Positions 38,867 through 48,671 of a DNA stretch of 50,837 bases are shown here, in pieces (position 1 is the stretch's first letter; every line of letters starts with the position of its first letter). Location of the stretch: the NCBI GenBank assembly GCA_023807065.1, contig JAJJLU010000413.1:1-50837 (forward strand). The letters run 5' to 3'. Source of the stretch: Isotricha intestinalis. Its lineage: Eukaryota; Ciliophora; Litostomatea; Vestibuliferida; Isotrichidae. A model generated the notes under the pieces. The model was not told where the DNA came from, did not search any database, and saw nothing but the letters and a program-made list of their open reading frames with translations. Both the position numbers and the translations under genes were made by a program.

Positions 38867-40243
38867 TTAAATATTAAATTTATAATTTCCAACAATTCTA
38901 CAAATATTATTTTGATGAATTTCAACTAGAATTTTTATTTCTTTATCATTTGAAATTATTTTATTAATATTTTCTTGAAGTACTTTTACTTTATTTGTAT
39001 CTTGTAAAATATCTTTTGCATCAATTCCCAAAAATCCATTTCCTTCTTTATCATAATCACATAAATAAAAGACTTTTAATTCATTACTTAAAATATTTTC
39101 TCTACAAATAATTTGCATATTAAAATGAGGTACCCCAATAACTTTATTTTGACATTTATCACAATAAAAAGAATTATCACTTTTTATATCAACTTCACCA
39201 TATTTATAAGAATATTTGCAATTTTTACATAAAACATTTATACACGATAATATAGGATAATTTGGTAAGATTGACAATACTTTTAAAGTATATGTAAATC
39301 TGTTTAAATTTTCTTTATCTTCTTCTTTTTCACTTATTAATGGGGTAACAATAAAATTTTCTTCTTTATAATTATCTATTTCAAAATCTTGATTACTATC
39401 TCCATTATCAATTATGAATTTTTCAACTTTTATATTTGGATTAATTGTCATTAATTTATCAATCATATTATTCATGAAAATTTTATATAAATTAGATTTT
39501 TCATTAAGAATTAAAATATTACTATTTGCATTCATAACTAAATTTTCACTGTTAAAAACTTTATAAGATCTTAATCTAACGACATTGTTAATTTCTATAA
39601 AATTAAAATATTTATATGTATGTAATTGACATCCATCAGTTTCATCTTGAATATCGAAAACTAATTGATCTTCTAATTCTGTTTTATTTACTATCATAAC
39701 TAATAAATCATTATCACTTCCTTTTTCACTTCTTTCAATTAAATTCACTTTTTTAGAATAATTAATTTTATTTGAATTTAACAAATAAAATTTCTTTAAT
39801 GAAGATATTATTTTTAATTCATAATTTTCAAAAGAAAAATTATTTTTAGAACACATTATAGGTTCATTAATATCATATCCATAAATACTCCAATATGATT
39901 TTTCCATAATTTTTTCATTCATAAAATTTAAATAAACATATCTTTTCTTTTTATTTTGATAAGTTCCAAAAATTACTCTTATAATATTTCCTAAATTATG
40001 TACAAAAGGAATTTCTTCTTTTTTTTGTGATTTAATAATAAGAGTTATATAATTTTCTTCTTGAATTTCAGTAGAAATATCTGAAGTATCATCTATTAAT
40101 TTTAAAATACATTCATAATGAGGAAAAGGAGTTTCTAAAAATATTGGAAATGCTGCATCAAATATTATACCATAAAAGTTATATTCTCCATCAAATTTCA
40201 TATCATCAAATTTTGAAAATTTATATTTTGTTGATAAAGACAT
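38867..40243 (-). CDS. Telomere end-binding protein alpha / POT1 homologue (458 residues)
   Basis: It binds the single-stranded G-rich 3' overhang at chromosome ends and protects it. The first OB fold (about 22-135) follows ciliate TEBP-alpha closely: NFYGIIFDAAFP against the family FYxVxiDAtFPyK, then CILKLIDDT, YITLIIKSQKKEEIPFVHN, GNIIRVIFGTY and SYWSIYG. A second OB fold is likely at about 165-262 (LVMIVNKTELEDQLVFDIQD, VVRLRSYKVF). The C-terminal domain (about 320-458) contains C339-x2-C342 and C361-x2-C364, a probable zinc ribbon. Zinc is known in the C-terminal OB fold of human POT1, but I do not recall it in Oxytricha TEBP-alpha. The start codon is preceded by a rare CGCG. It is divergent from the VPS9 gene over 147 nt. 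Confidence 0.88.
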   Translation of the reverse strand: MSLSTKYKFSKFDDMKFDGEYNFYGIIFDAAFPIFLETPFPHYECILKLIDDTSDISTEIQEENYITLIIKSQKKEEIPFVHNLGNIIRVIFGTYQNKKKRYVYLNFMNEKIMEKSYWSIYGYDINEPIMCSKNNFSFENYELKIISSLKKFYLLNSNKINYSKKVNLIERSEKGSDNDLLVMIVNKTELEDQLVFDIQDETDGCQLHTYKYFNFIEINNVVRLRSYKVFNSENLVMNANSNILILNEKSNLYKIFMNNMIDKLMTINPNIKVEKFIIDNGDSNQDFEIDNYKEENFIVTPLISEKEEDKENLNRFTYTLKVLSILPNYPILSCINVLCKNCKYSYKYGEVDIKSDNSFYCDKCQNKVIGVPHFNMQIICRENILSNELKVFYLCDYDKEGNGFLGIDAKDILQDTNKVKVLQENINKIISNDKEIKILVEIHQNNICRIVGNYKFNI

Positions 40244-40390
40244 TTTTTATACCGCGTTAAATTATTCTTTTAATAATTTAAAAAGGGTTAATATTATTTT
40301 ATATGAATTTTTAAATTAATTAATTGTAAATTATTATAACTTAAAAAAAATATGTTTTTCTGATTAAAAATATTTTTAATAAATAATTAA

Positions 40391-42340
40391 ATGGGCTCAA
40401 GTCATAAATCAAATAAAACAAATTTAAATTTTATAGATTATAATAATGAAAATATTAAAAATTCTTATTTCCAAACAATTAAAAAAATCAGAAGAAAATT
40501 TTATTTAAAAAATGAGGCAAATAAAAATAATATTTTAATAAGTTTCGAAAATAAAACTTTCGATACAATAATAAATGAAAATATTGATTTTGAAATTGGA
40601 AATGGAAATTTAAAATATATTCATTGGATGGATTATTTTTATGATTATTTATATAACCTCCAAGATAAAAATATAAAATGGGCAAAAAATTTAATTGACT
40701 TATTAGAAGATGAATATTTCTTATCAGAAAATAAATATTTATCAATGTTTTTTTTCCAAGAATTTGGAATTAAAACAGAACCAAATTGTATAAAATCATT
40801 ATATACTAATAATTTAATAGATAGAAAATCATTAGGTTCTAAATTAGGTTTTTCTTCTGAATTAAATATTACAAAAAATTTAGGAGGTTCCTTTGAATCA
40901 ATTGATATTAATTTATATTTACCAAATTCACCAGAAATTCAATATAAAAATTCAAGAACAAAAGTTAAAGAATATATTTTTATATTTAAAGAACATATTT
41001 CAAAAGATGATCATCCAATAAATATTATAGCAAGACAATTTTCTAAAGTCTTTTCAAAAGAAGTTAATGATACAATTAATAATATAAAAAATTCTTATTT
41101 TTATAAAGATGATAAAGATTTAGTTAATATTATTAATGATGAAACTAATAATTTTACTTATCAATTACAAACTTTTATTATTAAAATGCAAATTGTTTTA
41201 AAATTAATGTATTGTAAAACTTTAGATTATTCTTGTTTTAAAGATGAAAAAGATGAATTAATTAATATTATGACTTCTTTAATTTTCAGAATTGGAAATA
41301 TTTATCAAGTTATGTATGAATTATATTCTTTATTTTTAAAACCAAGTTTACAAAATTTAGAATATAAATTCGAAAAATTAAAAGATATTAAGCCTGAAGA
41401 TTTAGGTATTGATAAACAATTTTGTTTAAATAATACAACATTAAATTATCAATTAGAATTAATTAATAAATTAAGTTCTCAAATATTATTTAGTAAAAGT
41501 AAAAATGAATTTGTCAAAAATTTAGATATTAAATCAATAAATAAGGATAGATTAAAAAAAATAAAAGAAACAATAAATCAAAAATTAAAAAATTCTCCAT
41601 TAACTTTAAAAACAATTCCAAATAAAAAAGAAACAGAAAATGATAATTCAGAATTTTTTTTTTTAGAAAAAGAAGATAATTTAATAGATGAAATAAATAG
41701 ACATATAGGTTCAATTTTTCCTGAAGAAAATAAATATTTAAATAAAAGTATAAATAGTTTAAATGATAGTTTAATTAATAAAAGTTTGAATTTATATGAT
41801 GATGAAAAAAATAAAAATTCTAAAAGTTCGAAACATAATTTTATAAATCCTCAAAAAGAAAATTTTTCAAAATTAAAAGAAAAAAAACCAAAAGATACTA
41901 TTTATTCACCTTATACTTCGTGTATGTCATTACTTAAAAGTTTAAAAAAATATAAATCACCTTTTGAAAAAATAATGATAATAGCTTCTTTAAGTGATGA
42001 AATAGAAGATTGTATTCATGAATTTTGGGAAGATTTAACTGAATATGTTGATAAATTTGTTTTAGGAATTGAAGGTGCTCAATTAATGAAAATATTCGTT
42101 TACATTATCATTAAAACTAAAATGACTGATATCATTGTTTTTTGTAAAATTATTTCTTTATTTACTTCTTGTACTACTAAAAGCTCTACTATTGGTTATT
42201 ATTATTCTTCTTTTGAATATTCTATTTCTTATATTATTGATACTAATATTGAAAATATTATTTCTAATAAATCAATTATAAAATCAATTGAAGATGAAAA
42301 AGATTGTAATATTAGTACTAATAGTAAAAAGAAAATATAA
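40391..42340 (+). CDS. VPS9-domain protein, divergent putative Rab GTPase exchange factor (649 residues)
   Basis: The C-terminal VPS9 domain, about residues 506-616, is recognised by SPFEKIMIIASLSDEIEDCI, the hydrophobic helix FVYIIIKTKMTDIIVFCKII, and IGYYYSSFEYSISYI, which matches the GYYxTSLxxAvxFI end of VPS9 domains. VPS9 proteins load GTP on Rab5-type GTPases at endosomes. The helix that normally begins with acidic residues and a proline (Asp-Asp-x-Leu-Pro) reads GIEGAQLMKIF here, so the usual aspartate finger may be missing. The first 500 residues are mixed helical and Asn/Ser-rich with no recognised domain. The start MGSSHKSN could allow N-myristoylation, though Ser is at position 7 rather than 6. 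Confidence 0.78.
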   Translation: MGSSHKSNKTNLNFIDYNNENIKNSYFQTIKKIRRKFYLKNEANKNNILISFENKTFDTIINENIDFEIGNGNLKYIHWMDYFYDYLYNLQDKNIKWAKNLIDLLEDEYFLSENKYLSMFFFQEFGIKTEPNCIKSLYTNNLIDRKSLGSKLGFSSELNITKNLGGSFESIDINLYLPNSPEIQYKNSRTKVKEYIFIFKEHISKDDHPINIIARQFSKVFSKEVNDTINNIKNSYFYKDDKDLVNIINDETNNFTYQLQTFIIKMQIVLKLMYCKTLDYSCFKDEKDELINIMTSLIFRIGNIYQVMYELYSLFLKPSLQNLEYKFEKLKDIKPEDLGIDKQFCLNNTTLNYQLELINKLSSQILFSKSKNEFVKNLDIKSINKDRLKKIKETINQKLKNSPLTLKTIPNKKETENDNSEFFFLEKEDNLIDEINRHIGSIFPEENKYLNKSINSLNDSLINKSLNLYDDEKNKNSKSSKHNFINPQKENFSKLKEKKPKDTIYSPYTSCMSLLKSLKKYKSPFEKIMIIASLSDEIEDCIHEFWEDLTEYVDKFVLGIEGAQLMKIFVYIIIKTKMTDIIVFCKIISLFTSCTTKSSTIGYYYSSFEYSISYIIDTNIENIISNKSIIKSIEDEKDCNISTNSKKKI

Positions 42341-42586
42341 GATATTTAATTTTAAAATTATACATTTTTGGAATAAAAATGTAAGTTTTAAAAAACCGAT
42401 TTTTAAATTATATATTTATAAATATAAAAAAAAAGTCTCAGTTTATTTGCATCCAAAATTTAATTAAAAACCCCAAAAAAAAAATAGAAACAATTAAAAA
42501 GAATAAAAACAAAAAGCCTAATTAAAAAATCCTAAAAAACCAAAAAAATAAATTAATTTAAAAAATATAAAAAAAAAAAAATATAT

Positions 42587-44269
42587 ATGAACAGATTTAA
42601 AATAATAGCAAAAATTGGAGAAGGTGCGTACAGTACAGTATACACGGTTCGTAGAATAGAAGACAGTGAACTATATGCATTAAAGAAAGTAAAATTAAAA
42701 AATTTAAGTGATAAAGAAAAACAAAATGCTTTAAATGAAGTAAGAATATTAGCAAGTGTAAAAAGTCCTTACGTAATAAGTTACAAAGAATCATTTATTG
42801 ATGAAGTAGATTCAACTTTATGTATAGTAATGGAATATGCAGATGAAGGAGATTTATTTCAAAAAATAACTTTATATAAAAAATTAAAAACAAATTTTGA
42901 TGAAGCTGATATATGGAGAATATTTATTCAAATAACAAAAGGTTTAAATGATTTACATTCATATAATATATTACATAGAGATATGAAAAGTGCTAATGTA
43001 TTTTTATTTAGAGATGGAACTGCAAAATTAGGAGATTTAAATGTATCTAAAATTACTTCTCGTGGTTTAGGTTGTACTCAAACTGGAACTCCTTATTATG
43101 CCAGTCCTGAAGTTTGGAAAGATAATCCATATAATTTAAAAAGTGATATTTGGAGTTTAGGTTGTGTTGCTTATGAAATGTGTATGTTGAAAACTCCTTT
43201 TAGAGCTGAAACAATGGAAGGATTATTTAATAAAATTTTAATGGGGAAATATCAAAGGATTAATAAGAAATATTCTGATGAATTAAATAATGTTATTTCT
43301 AGATTACTTATTATTAAACCTAGGTTAAGACCTAATACTAAGGAAATTTTAAGTATGAATGAAGTTAAAGTAAAAATTGAAGAATATGATATTTTTAAAA
43401 ATTTGAAAATTAAAGGAGATTTAAGGAATAAGAGATTAACTGCTTTTACTTCTAATTCTAATGTTGATGGGGATATTAGTAATAATAATATTAGTAATTC
43501 CGATATTAACCAAAGTATTATTGGAAATAAAAGTATTATTTCTAGGAGTAATAATATTATTAATTCTATTATTGAAGAGGAAGAAGAAGAAAATTCAAGA
43601 ATTGTTTTAGATACTATTAGAATGCCTAATCAATTGAATATGTTAAATAAAAGATTACCAGAATCTAATTATGAATCAGAAAAAATTTTTGAAGATCAAA
43701 AAAACTTAAATAATATGTCTTTTCCTAATAAAATGTTACCTGTTTTGAAATGTAGATATAATGAACAAGAAAATAGTCATGAAAATCTAAAAGAAGATGA
43801 AAATAATAATATTAAAAGAAATATAAGAAAAATTCCAAGATATAAAATATTTAAATCTGTTGAGATTGGAAAAACTCCAATTGATAATAATAATATTTAT
43901 AAAACTTTAAGAATGAATATTTATAACAGAGATAAAAATATATTTAATCCTATCAATGGAAATATTGATATTATTATAGAAGAAAATTATAATGATAATC
44001 ATGATAAAAATTTAAATAAAAAATTAAATACAAGAAGTTTAACAAAAATGAAAAATTTAAGATGTATTTATCAACCATATGTTCCTAAAGTTTTACAAGA
44101 AGAAAGAGCAATGAAATATAATTTAAGTGAAGAATCAATTTTTGGAAATTTAAATTACTCTATGAATCCTGAAGTTATTGATAATATAAATAATAAGGAA
44201 TTATTTAATTATGGAGCAAAATTTAGACCTAAAAATTTAATTCCTATTACTAGAGTGAAAAGAAAGTAA
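42587..44269 (+). CDS. NEK (NIMA-related) protein kinase (560 residues)
   Basis: The kinase domain starts at the N-terminus and covers about 1-258: glycine loop GEGAYSTVY, ATP Lys K33 (YALKKV), helix-C Glu E51, HRD at 130-132 (LHRDMKSANVFL), then D150-L-N where most kinases have DFG, and TGTPYYASPEVW. The DLN form and ILHRDMKSANVFL are characteristic of NEK kinases of protists and algae, which act in cilia, basal bodies and the cell cycle. Metal-binding D150 is kept, so activity is expected. The tail has an acidic stretch (IIEEEEEENSR) and is otherwise Asn-rich, without the coiled coil seen in NEK2. It is the last gene before a 1.7-kb gap. Confidence 0.93.
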   Translation: MNRFKIIAKIGEGAYSTVYTVRRIEDSELYALKKVKLKNLSDKEKQNALNEVRILASVKSPYVISYKESFIDEVDSTLCIVMEYADEGDLFQKITLYKKLKTNFDEADIWRIFIQITKGLNDLHSYNILHRDMKSANVFLFRDGTAKLGDLNVSKITSRGLGCTQTGTPYYASPEVWKDNPYNLKSDIWSLGCVAYEMCMLKTPFRAETMEGLFNKILMGKYQRINKKYSDELNNVISRLLIIKPRLRPNTKEILSMNEVKVKIEEYDIFKNLKIKGDLRNKRLTAFTSNSNVDGDISNNNISNSDINQSIIGNKSIISRSNNIINSIIEEEEEENSRIVLDTIRMPNQLNMLNKRLPESNYESEKIFEDQKNLNNMSFPNKMLPVLKCRYNEQENSHENLKEDENNNIKRNIRKIPRYKIFKSVEIGKTPIDNNNIYKTLRMNIYNRDKNIFNPINGNIDIIIEENYNDNHDKNLNKKLNTRSLTKMKNLRCIYQPYVPKVLQEERAMKYNLSEESIFGNLNYSMNPEVIDNINNKELFNYGAKFRPKNLIPITRVKRK

Positions 44270-46003
44270 TTATTTTGAAAGGTTTAATTTTTTATAAAAT
44301 ATAATATTTTTAAGCTAATATTATATTTTTATATTGTTGGAATACCATAAATAATGAAAAATATATTTTTAGATAATTATTTTTTTATTTTAAAATAAAT
44401 AAAACCTTTAAATATTTTTATAAAACAATAAAATAATTAAATTGATTATTTATGTTTAAAAATTTGAAAAATTTTGATGTGAAAAAGAATTTTGTTTGAT
44501 TTAAATCGAAAATTTATCTTTATAAATAAATTAAAAATGAAAAGTTTAATATATTAATTCTTAATCAAAAATAAAATTCTATTTTTCAAAAAATGAAAAT
44601 TAAAAATTCTTAAAAATATATTCATATGAACTTCAAATAGAATTATCAATTGAAAAATCAATTGGATAAAGAAACAAATTTAATTAGTAATAATTTCTCA
44701 AAAATTTGATAGAAAATTTTAACTAAAAAAAAATTAAAATCAATACTGAATATTAATAAAGTTTAATTATTATTAAATATACTTTTGTCCCTTGAATTAA
44801 TAATTAAATCAAATTTAGAAAAAAATTAAAATTAAAAAACAAAGATATAGATTTTAAAAATAATATGAAAAAATAAATGATAAAAAATCTTAAAAGAAAA
44901 ATTATTCTTATAAACTTGAAGGTTTATTCAAATGATTTAAAAATTCAAAAAAAAGAAAATTTTTTAAAAAATTTTTTTTTCAATCAATTTTTTTAATGAA
45001 ACAAAATCTGAGTAAACTTAAGATTAGACTTCAAAAAAATAAAAAAAAATAATTTTCTAAAATAAAAAAAAAATAAGATGAAAAAAGTAAGATATAAAAT
45101 ATAAAGATAATGAAAAAGAAGAAGAACTGAATTTATTTGGATTACAATTCTTAATATGAATGGAAGATCACCTTTATTCAAACAATAATTAGTTTAATCT
45201 TATTTTTGGTTTATTTACATATTCACATATTTTTCCTAGAGTTGAGCATAATGGAATTATTTTTATAATAAAAAATGTAAATAATATTTTTTAATTGATT
45301 ATATTTTGATTAGTTCAGAATTTATAAATTATGTTTTTATTATATTCCTAAAAAATAAATAAAAAAAATGTGGATTCTATATGAATCTTTTTATTTTGAA
45401 TCTAATCTTCAGTTTATACTATTGAATCTAAGAAAAGGATAGTTTTAATCTCAATCTTATCTATATATTTAGTATAATTTCAAAGTAAATTTTTTTTCTT
45501 TATTTTAATTTTTCTTTTAATTATATAATACAGAATATAAAAATTTAAAAAGGTGAATAACTTAAGAAATCCTGTTATCATCATTTTATATATTATAAAT
45601 ATAATGTATTATTTTTGAATTGAAATTAATCTTTAATTTATAAAAAATTAGAATTATCTAAAATAAAGATTTAAAAATTTTAATTTTGAATATAATTAAT
45701 TTTTTGTATTGGAATCATTTAAATGTTTCAGAACATGAAATAATGGATATAACTCGTTAAATAAATATTTGTTTTTATTTTTTATATATTTAAAGAGCAT
45801 ATTTTTAGTAATGATTGTTTGAAATAATATTTCAAAATAATTGGTTTTATTTTATTACTAATATAAAAATTTTCACATCAAAATTAAAGCAAAATTCATA
45901 AAGATTTATATTTTATAGTATTTTAACAAAAAAATCCTGATGAATATCATCAATAATTTTTTTAAAAATCAAAATAAAAATTCAAAAAATTTATAATTAA
46001 TGA
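44270..46003. other. Gene-free 1.7-kb gap at the inner edge of the subtelomere
   Basis: This is the largest space without an intact gene in the window, between convergent genes. Frames on both strands are broken by frequent stops. On the plus strand around 45120-45175 a short run (TEFIWITILNMNGRSPLF) looks protein-like but is closed on both sides. The base composition resembles the other intergenic DNA, and no tandem repeat, transposon end or RNA gene is visible. Confidence 0.5.
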
Positions 46004-46618
46004 TTATTCTAATTTTTTAATAATTTCTTGAAAAAATTTTTTTTTTAAAACATTGGAAATTATATTTAATTCAGATTGGTTAAATTTTCTGTCTACAAAT
46101 TCCTCATAATTTTTACATTTTTTAAACATTAGAAATTTTGTGCATTTTTTTTTAGTAATTTTCTGTTTTTGTTGATTTAAATTTGCTAAAAGCAAACCTT
46201 TTATCAAATAATAATGAAATTTCTCATTTTCATATTTTATCCAATATAAAGAATACTCATGTTTTGCCAATAAAGAATCTAAAGATAAATTAAATTTATC
46301 TCCACATATTTCATTTTTAATATATTTAGATTGTTTGAAAGATTTACATTCATTAGTGGAAAAAGATAATTCTTTACATTTTGACTCTATTTCTCCTTCA
46401 TCTATTGAACCTGACATTATTGGAACTTCATAATCTATTCTTCTGATTAATTGAGAACTATCATCAGTTAAAGTTTTTAATTTATCTTTAATTTGTTTTA
46501 ATATTATTTCCTTTAATTTAGTTAATGTTGATTGGCACAATATATTTGAAAAAAAAATAAATAGAAAAAGAAGTTTCATAAATTTCATTTTATTTAAATT
46601 TTTTTTTCTGTAAATCAA
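46004..46618 (-). CDS. Secreted cysteine-patterned protein, family unknown (204 residues)
   Basis: A signal peptide is clear: the basic start MIYRKKNLNKMKFMK is followed by LLFLFIFFSNILC and then QS, with likely cleavage near residue 28. Translation may instead start at M11, which gives a cleaner signal. The mature part has C81, C91, C105, C159 and C168. C81/C91 (10 apart) and C159/C168 (9 apart) repeat exactly in the protein encoded at 47856, as do SGSI, NEC, a KKC..F..FKKCKN block and the helix SELNIISNVLKKKF. No known domain is recognised. It is presumably secreted or surface-exposed. It is divergent from the TLDc gene over 320 nt. Confidence 0.78.
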   Translation of the reverse strand: MIYRKKNLNKMKFMKLLFLFIFFSNILCQSTLTKLKEIILKQIKDKLKTLTDDSSQLIRRIDYEVPIMSGSIDEGEIESKCKELSFSTNECKSFKQSKYIKNEICGDKFNLSLDSLLAKHEYSLYWIKYENEKFHYYLIKGLLLANLNQQKQKITKKKCTKFLMFKKCKNYEEFVDRKFNQSELNIISNVLKKKFFQEIIKKLE

Positions 46619-46938
46619 ATTCTTTAAAGATACAAAATTATCAGAAAAATAATTAATAAAATGATTTATATTTTTTAATTATTTTAAATTATTAAAATTT
46701 TTTTAATCTCTCATGAATTTTTTATTAAGACTTTTTTTAAGGTCTAAATAACTTCAATTCTTATGTGATATTAAAGAATTATTTTTTATAAAAAATATAT
46801 TTTTGACTTATTTTTAGAAATTAAAACAGCTCTTCCTTCAGTATTTAGAAAAAATATAATTTTATAGAATATGCTATTTCCAATTTTATTCTTTTTAAAA
46901 TAATTAAGCTAACTTTTTTATAAATTAAAGTATAATAT
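46619..46938. other. Divergent promoter-side spacer
   Basis: This 320-nt AT-rich segment lies between the start codons of the secreted-protein gene and the TLDc gene and must contain both promoters. It has no open frame. I see no motif distinct enough to call. Confidence 0.45.
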
Positions 46939-47589
46939 ATGGTAACAACAAATCAAGATGAAAATGAAATAAAAAATTTAAAAAATCAAATAAACATTTT
47001 AAATGAAAGAGTCCTAAATTTAGAAAATAAATTAGAAAAAATGATAAATGACAATAACACCAATCTAAATGGTTTCACAAATAAAATAATTAAAACAAAA
47101 GAAGAAGTTAAAGAATTATTAAATTATATATGTAATGGAAGAGAAAGACAATTTAATTTATTATATACAGCAAAAATAGGAGAGAACACAAAAGAAGACT
47201 TTCACAAATATTGTGATAATAAAGGTTCAACAATAATTTTAGTAGAAACAACAAATGGAAGAAGATTTGGAGGATTTACAAGTTTAAGTTGGAAAAAAAA
47301 TGATTCATGGATAAATGATCCTTGTTCATTTATTTTTAGTTTAGATAATCATAAAAAATATAAACTTTTACTTCCTCAATATTCATACTATTGTGGAAAG
47401 GATTATGGCCCTCATTTTGGAAGTGGTGATCAATTAGGGTTTTATAATAATGGTTCTGCTTCTGGATTTCTTGATGCAATTCATAATATGAATTTTGGAA
47501 CTAAAACTTATGATATTCCTTCTCCTGAAGAAATTACATTAACTGGTTCTTATATTATGCATAAATTTGAAGTATATCAAGTCATTTGA
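46939..47589 (+). CDS. TLDc-domain protein with N-terminal coiled coil (216 residues)
   Basis: Residues about 8-65 form a coiled coil (IKNLKNQINILNERVLNLEN). The TLDc domain follows to the end: FNLLYTAKIGENTKEDFHKYCDNKG matches the family LLYrasrdG..a.dFH.kCD.KG. It continues with TIILVETTNGRRFGGFTSLSW, then FIFSLDNHKKYKL, YGPHFGSGDQLGF and the closing ITLTGSYIMHKFEVYQVI. TLDc proteins in animals protect against oxidative stress or bind the V-ATPase; short coiled-coil plus TLDc forms are common in ciliates and amoebae, with roles unknown. The gene ends in TGA, which rules out a code in which TGA is a sense codon. Confidence 0.92.
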   Translation: MVTTNQDENEIKNLKNQINILNERVLNLENKLEKMINDNNTNLNGFTNKIIKTKEEVKELLNYICNGRERQFNLLYTAKIGENTKEDFHKYCDNKGSTIILVETTNGRRFGGFTSLSWKKNDSWINDPCSFIFSLDNHKKYKLLLPQYSYYCGKDYGPHFGSGDQLGFYNNGSASGFLDAIHNMNFGTKTYDIPSPEEITLTGSYIMHKFEVYQVI

Positions 47590-47855
47590 ATTTTATTAAT
47601 TTAAATAAAACTTTTTTTGATAATTTATTCTTTAATTAGTAAAATAAATAATGATGAAAACTTTCACATAATAATAAAAATAAATTGTATAATGAATCGT
47701 AATTGATAGAATGAATGAATAAATTAAAAATAATATAAGATTAATCCCATAATTTATTATTTTTCAAAATTATATTTTCATTTCACCACTTTAATATGAT
47801 AATAAATAAAAAAAATAAAAACTATCTGACAATGAAGTTTCATAAATTATTCTAA

Positions 47856-48455
47856 TTATTGATTAGAGCATACATTTTTATTATACACAGAAATCAATGC
47901 TTTTTTGACAATGTTTAATTCAATAGCAGTTAATTTTCTATTTTTTGTTTCTATATCATTTTTACATTTTTCAAAAAGGAAAAAATTTTCACATTTTCTA
48001 TTGATAACAATAATAGTTTGATTAATTAATTTTCCCCAACTTTCACCTTTAGCAAATGCATATTCAAATAAATTTCCCTCTTTTTTGGCATATAAAATAC
48101 TTTTATTATAGTGATTTATACGATAAGATTCATTAATATATTCAATAATATTTTTTGATGAATTTGCATTTTTTATAGTATTACATTCATTCAGATTTAA
48201 ATTCTTTTTTTTACAAACTTCATCTATTTGTGAAATATTGACACTACCAGAATTCATATATGCATTTGATTTTACATCTTCTATTAATTGATAATATGTA
48301 GCTTTTGGATATTTTATATTACATAGTTTTTTCTTTATTTTTTCTTCTAAATTTTCACATAATATAAAAGATAGTAATCTTATAAAAATAATTTGATTTT
48401 TATCATTTTTTTTTAAGTTATTTAATTCATTGATTTTATTTTTTTTTTGATATTT
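47856..48455 (-). pseudogene. Paralogue of the secreted cysteine-patterned gene, without a usable start (broken or misread)
   Basis: From an ATG at 48257 the frame gives 133 residues, but homology to the 46004 gene extends further 5': the same frame is open to 48455 and encodes IIFIRLLSFILC then EN, matching the paralogue's signal peptide. No ATG occurs in that extension. The natural start, ATG at 48404-48406, is one frame off and stops after eight codons, so a single-base change is needed to join them. Cysteines C15, C25, C89, C98 and C130 (numbered from 48257) keep the 10- and 9-residue spacings. It may be a recent pseudogene, a sequence error, or a gene read from an unseen upstream exon. 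Confidence 0.65.
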
Positions 48456-48671
48456 TCAAATATTTTTTTAAATTTTTGTTATTTTTAAATCAATTGTAGA
48501 AATTTGTTTTTATTTATTTAATCATTCAAATAGAATGTCATAATATAAATAATAATATTTATTTTAAATATTTACATTAATATTATGAATTTTTGAAAAT
48601 TTTATTTCTGTGAATGACTTAAATAATACAGATATTAAAAAAAACTATAAAAAGAATTTATAACAACCTTT

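Noticed and set aside
45120..45180. Short plus-strand stretch reading TEFIWITILNMNGRSPLF
   Set aside because: Stops flank it closely and the resemblance to an ankyrin-like NGRSPL motif is a single short match, too weak for a pseudogene call.
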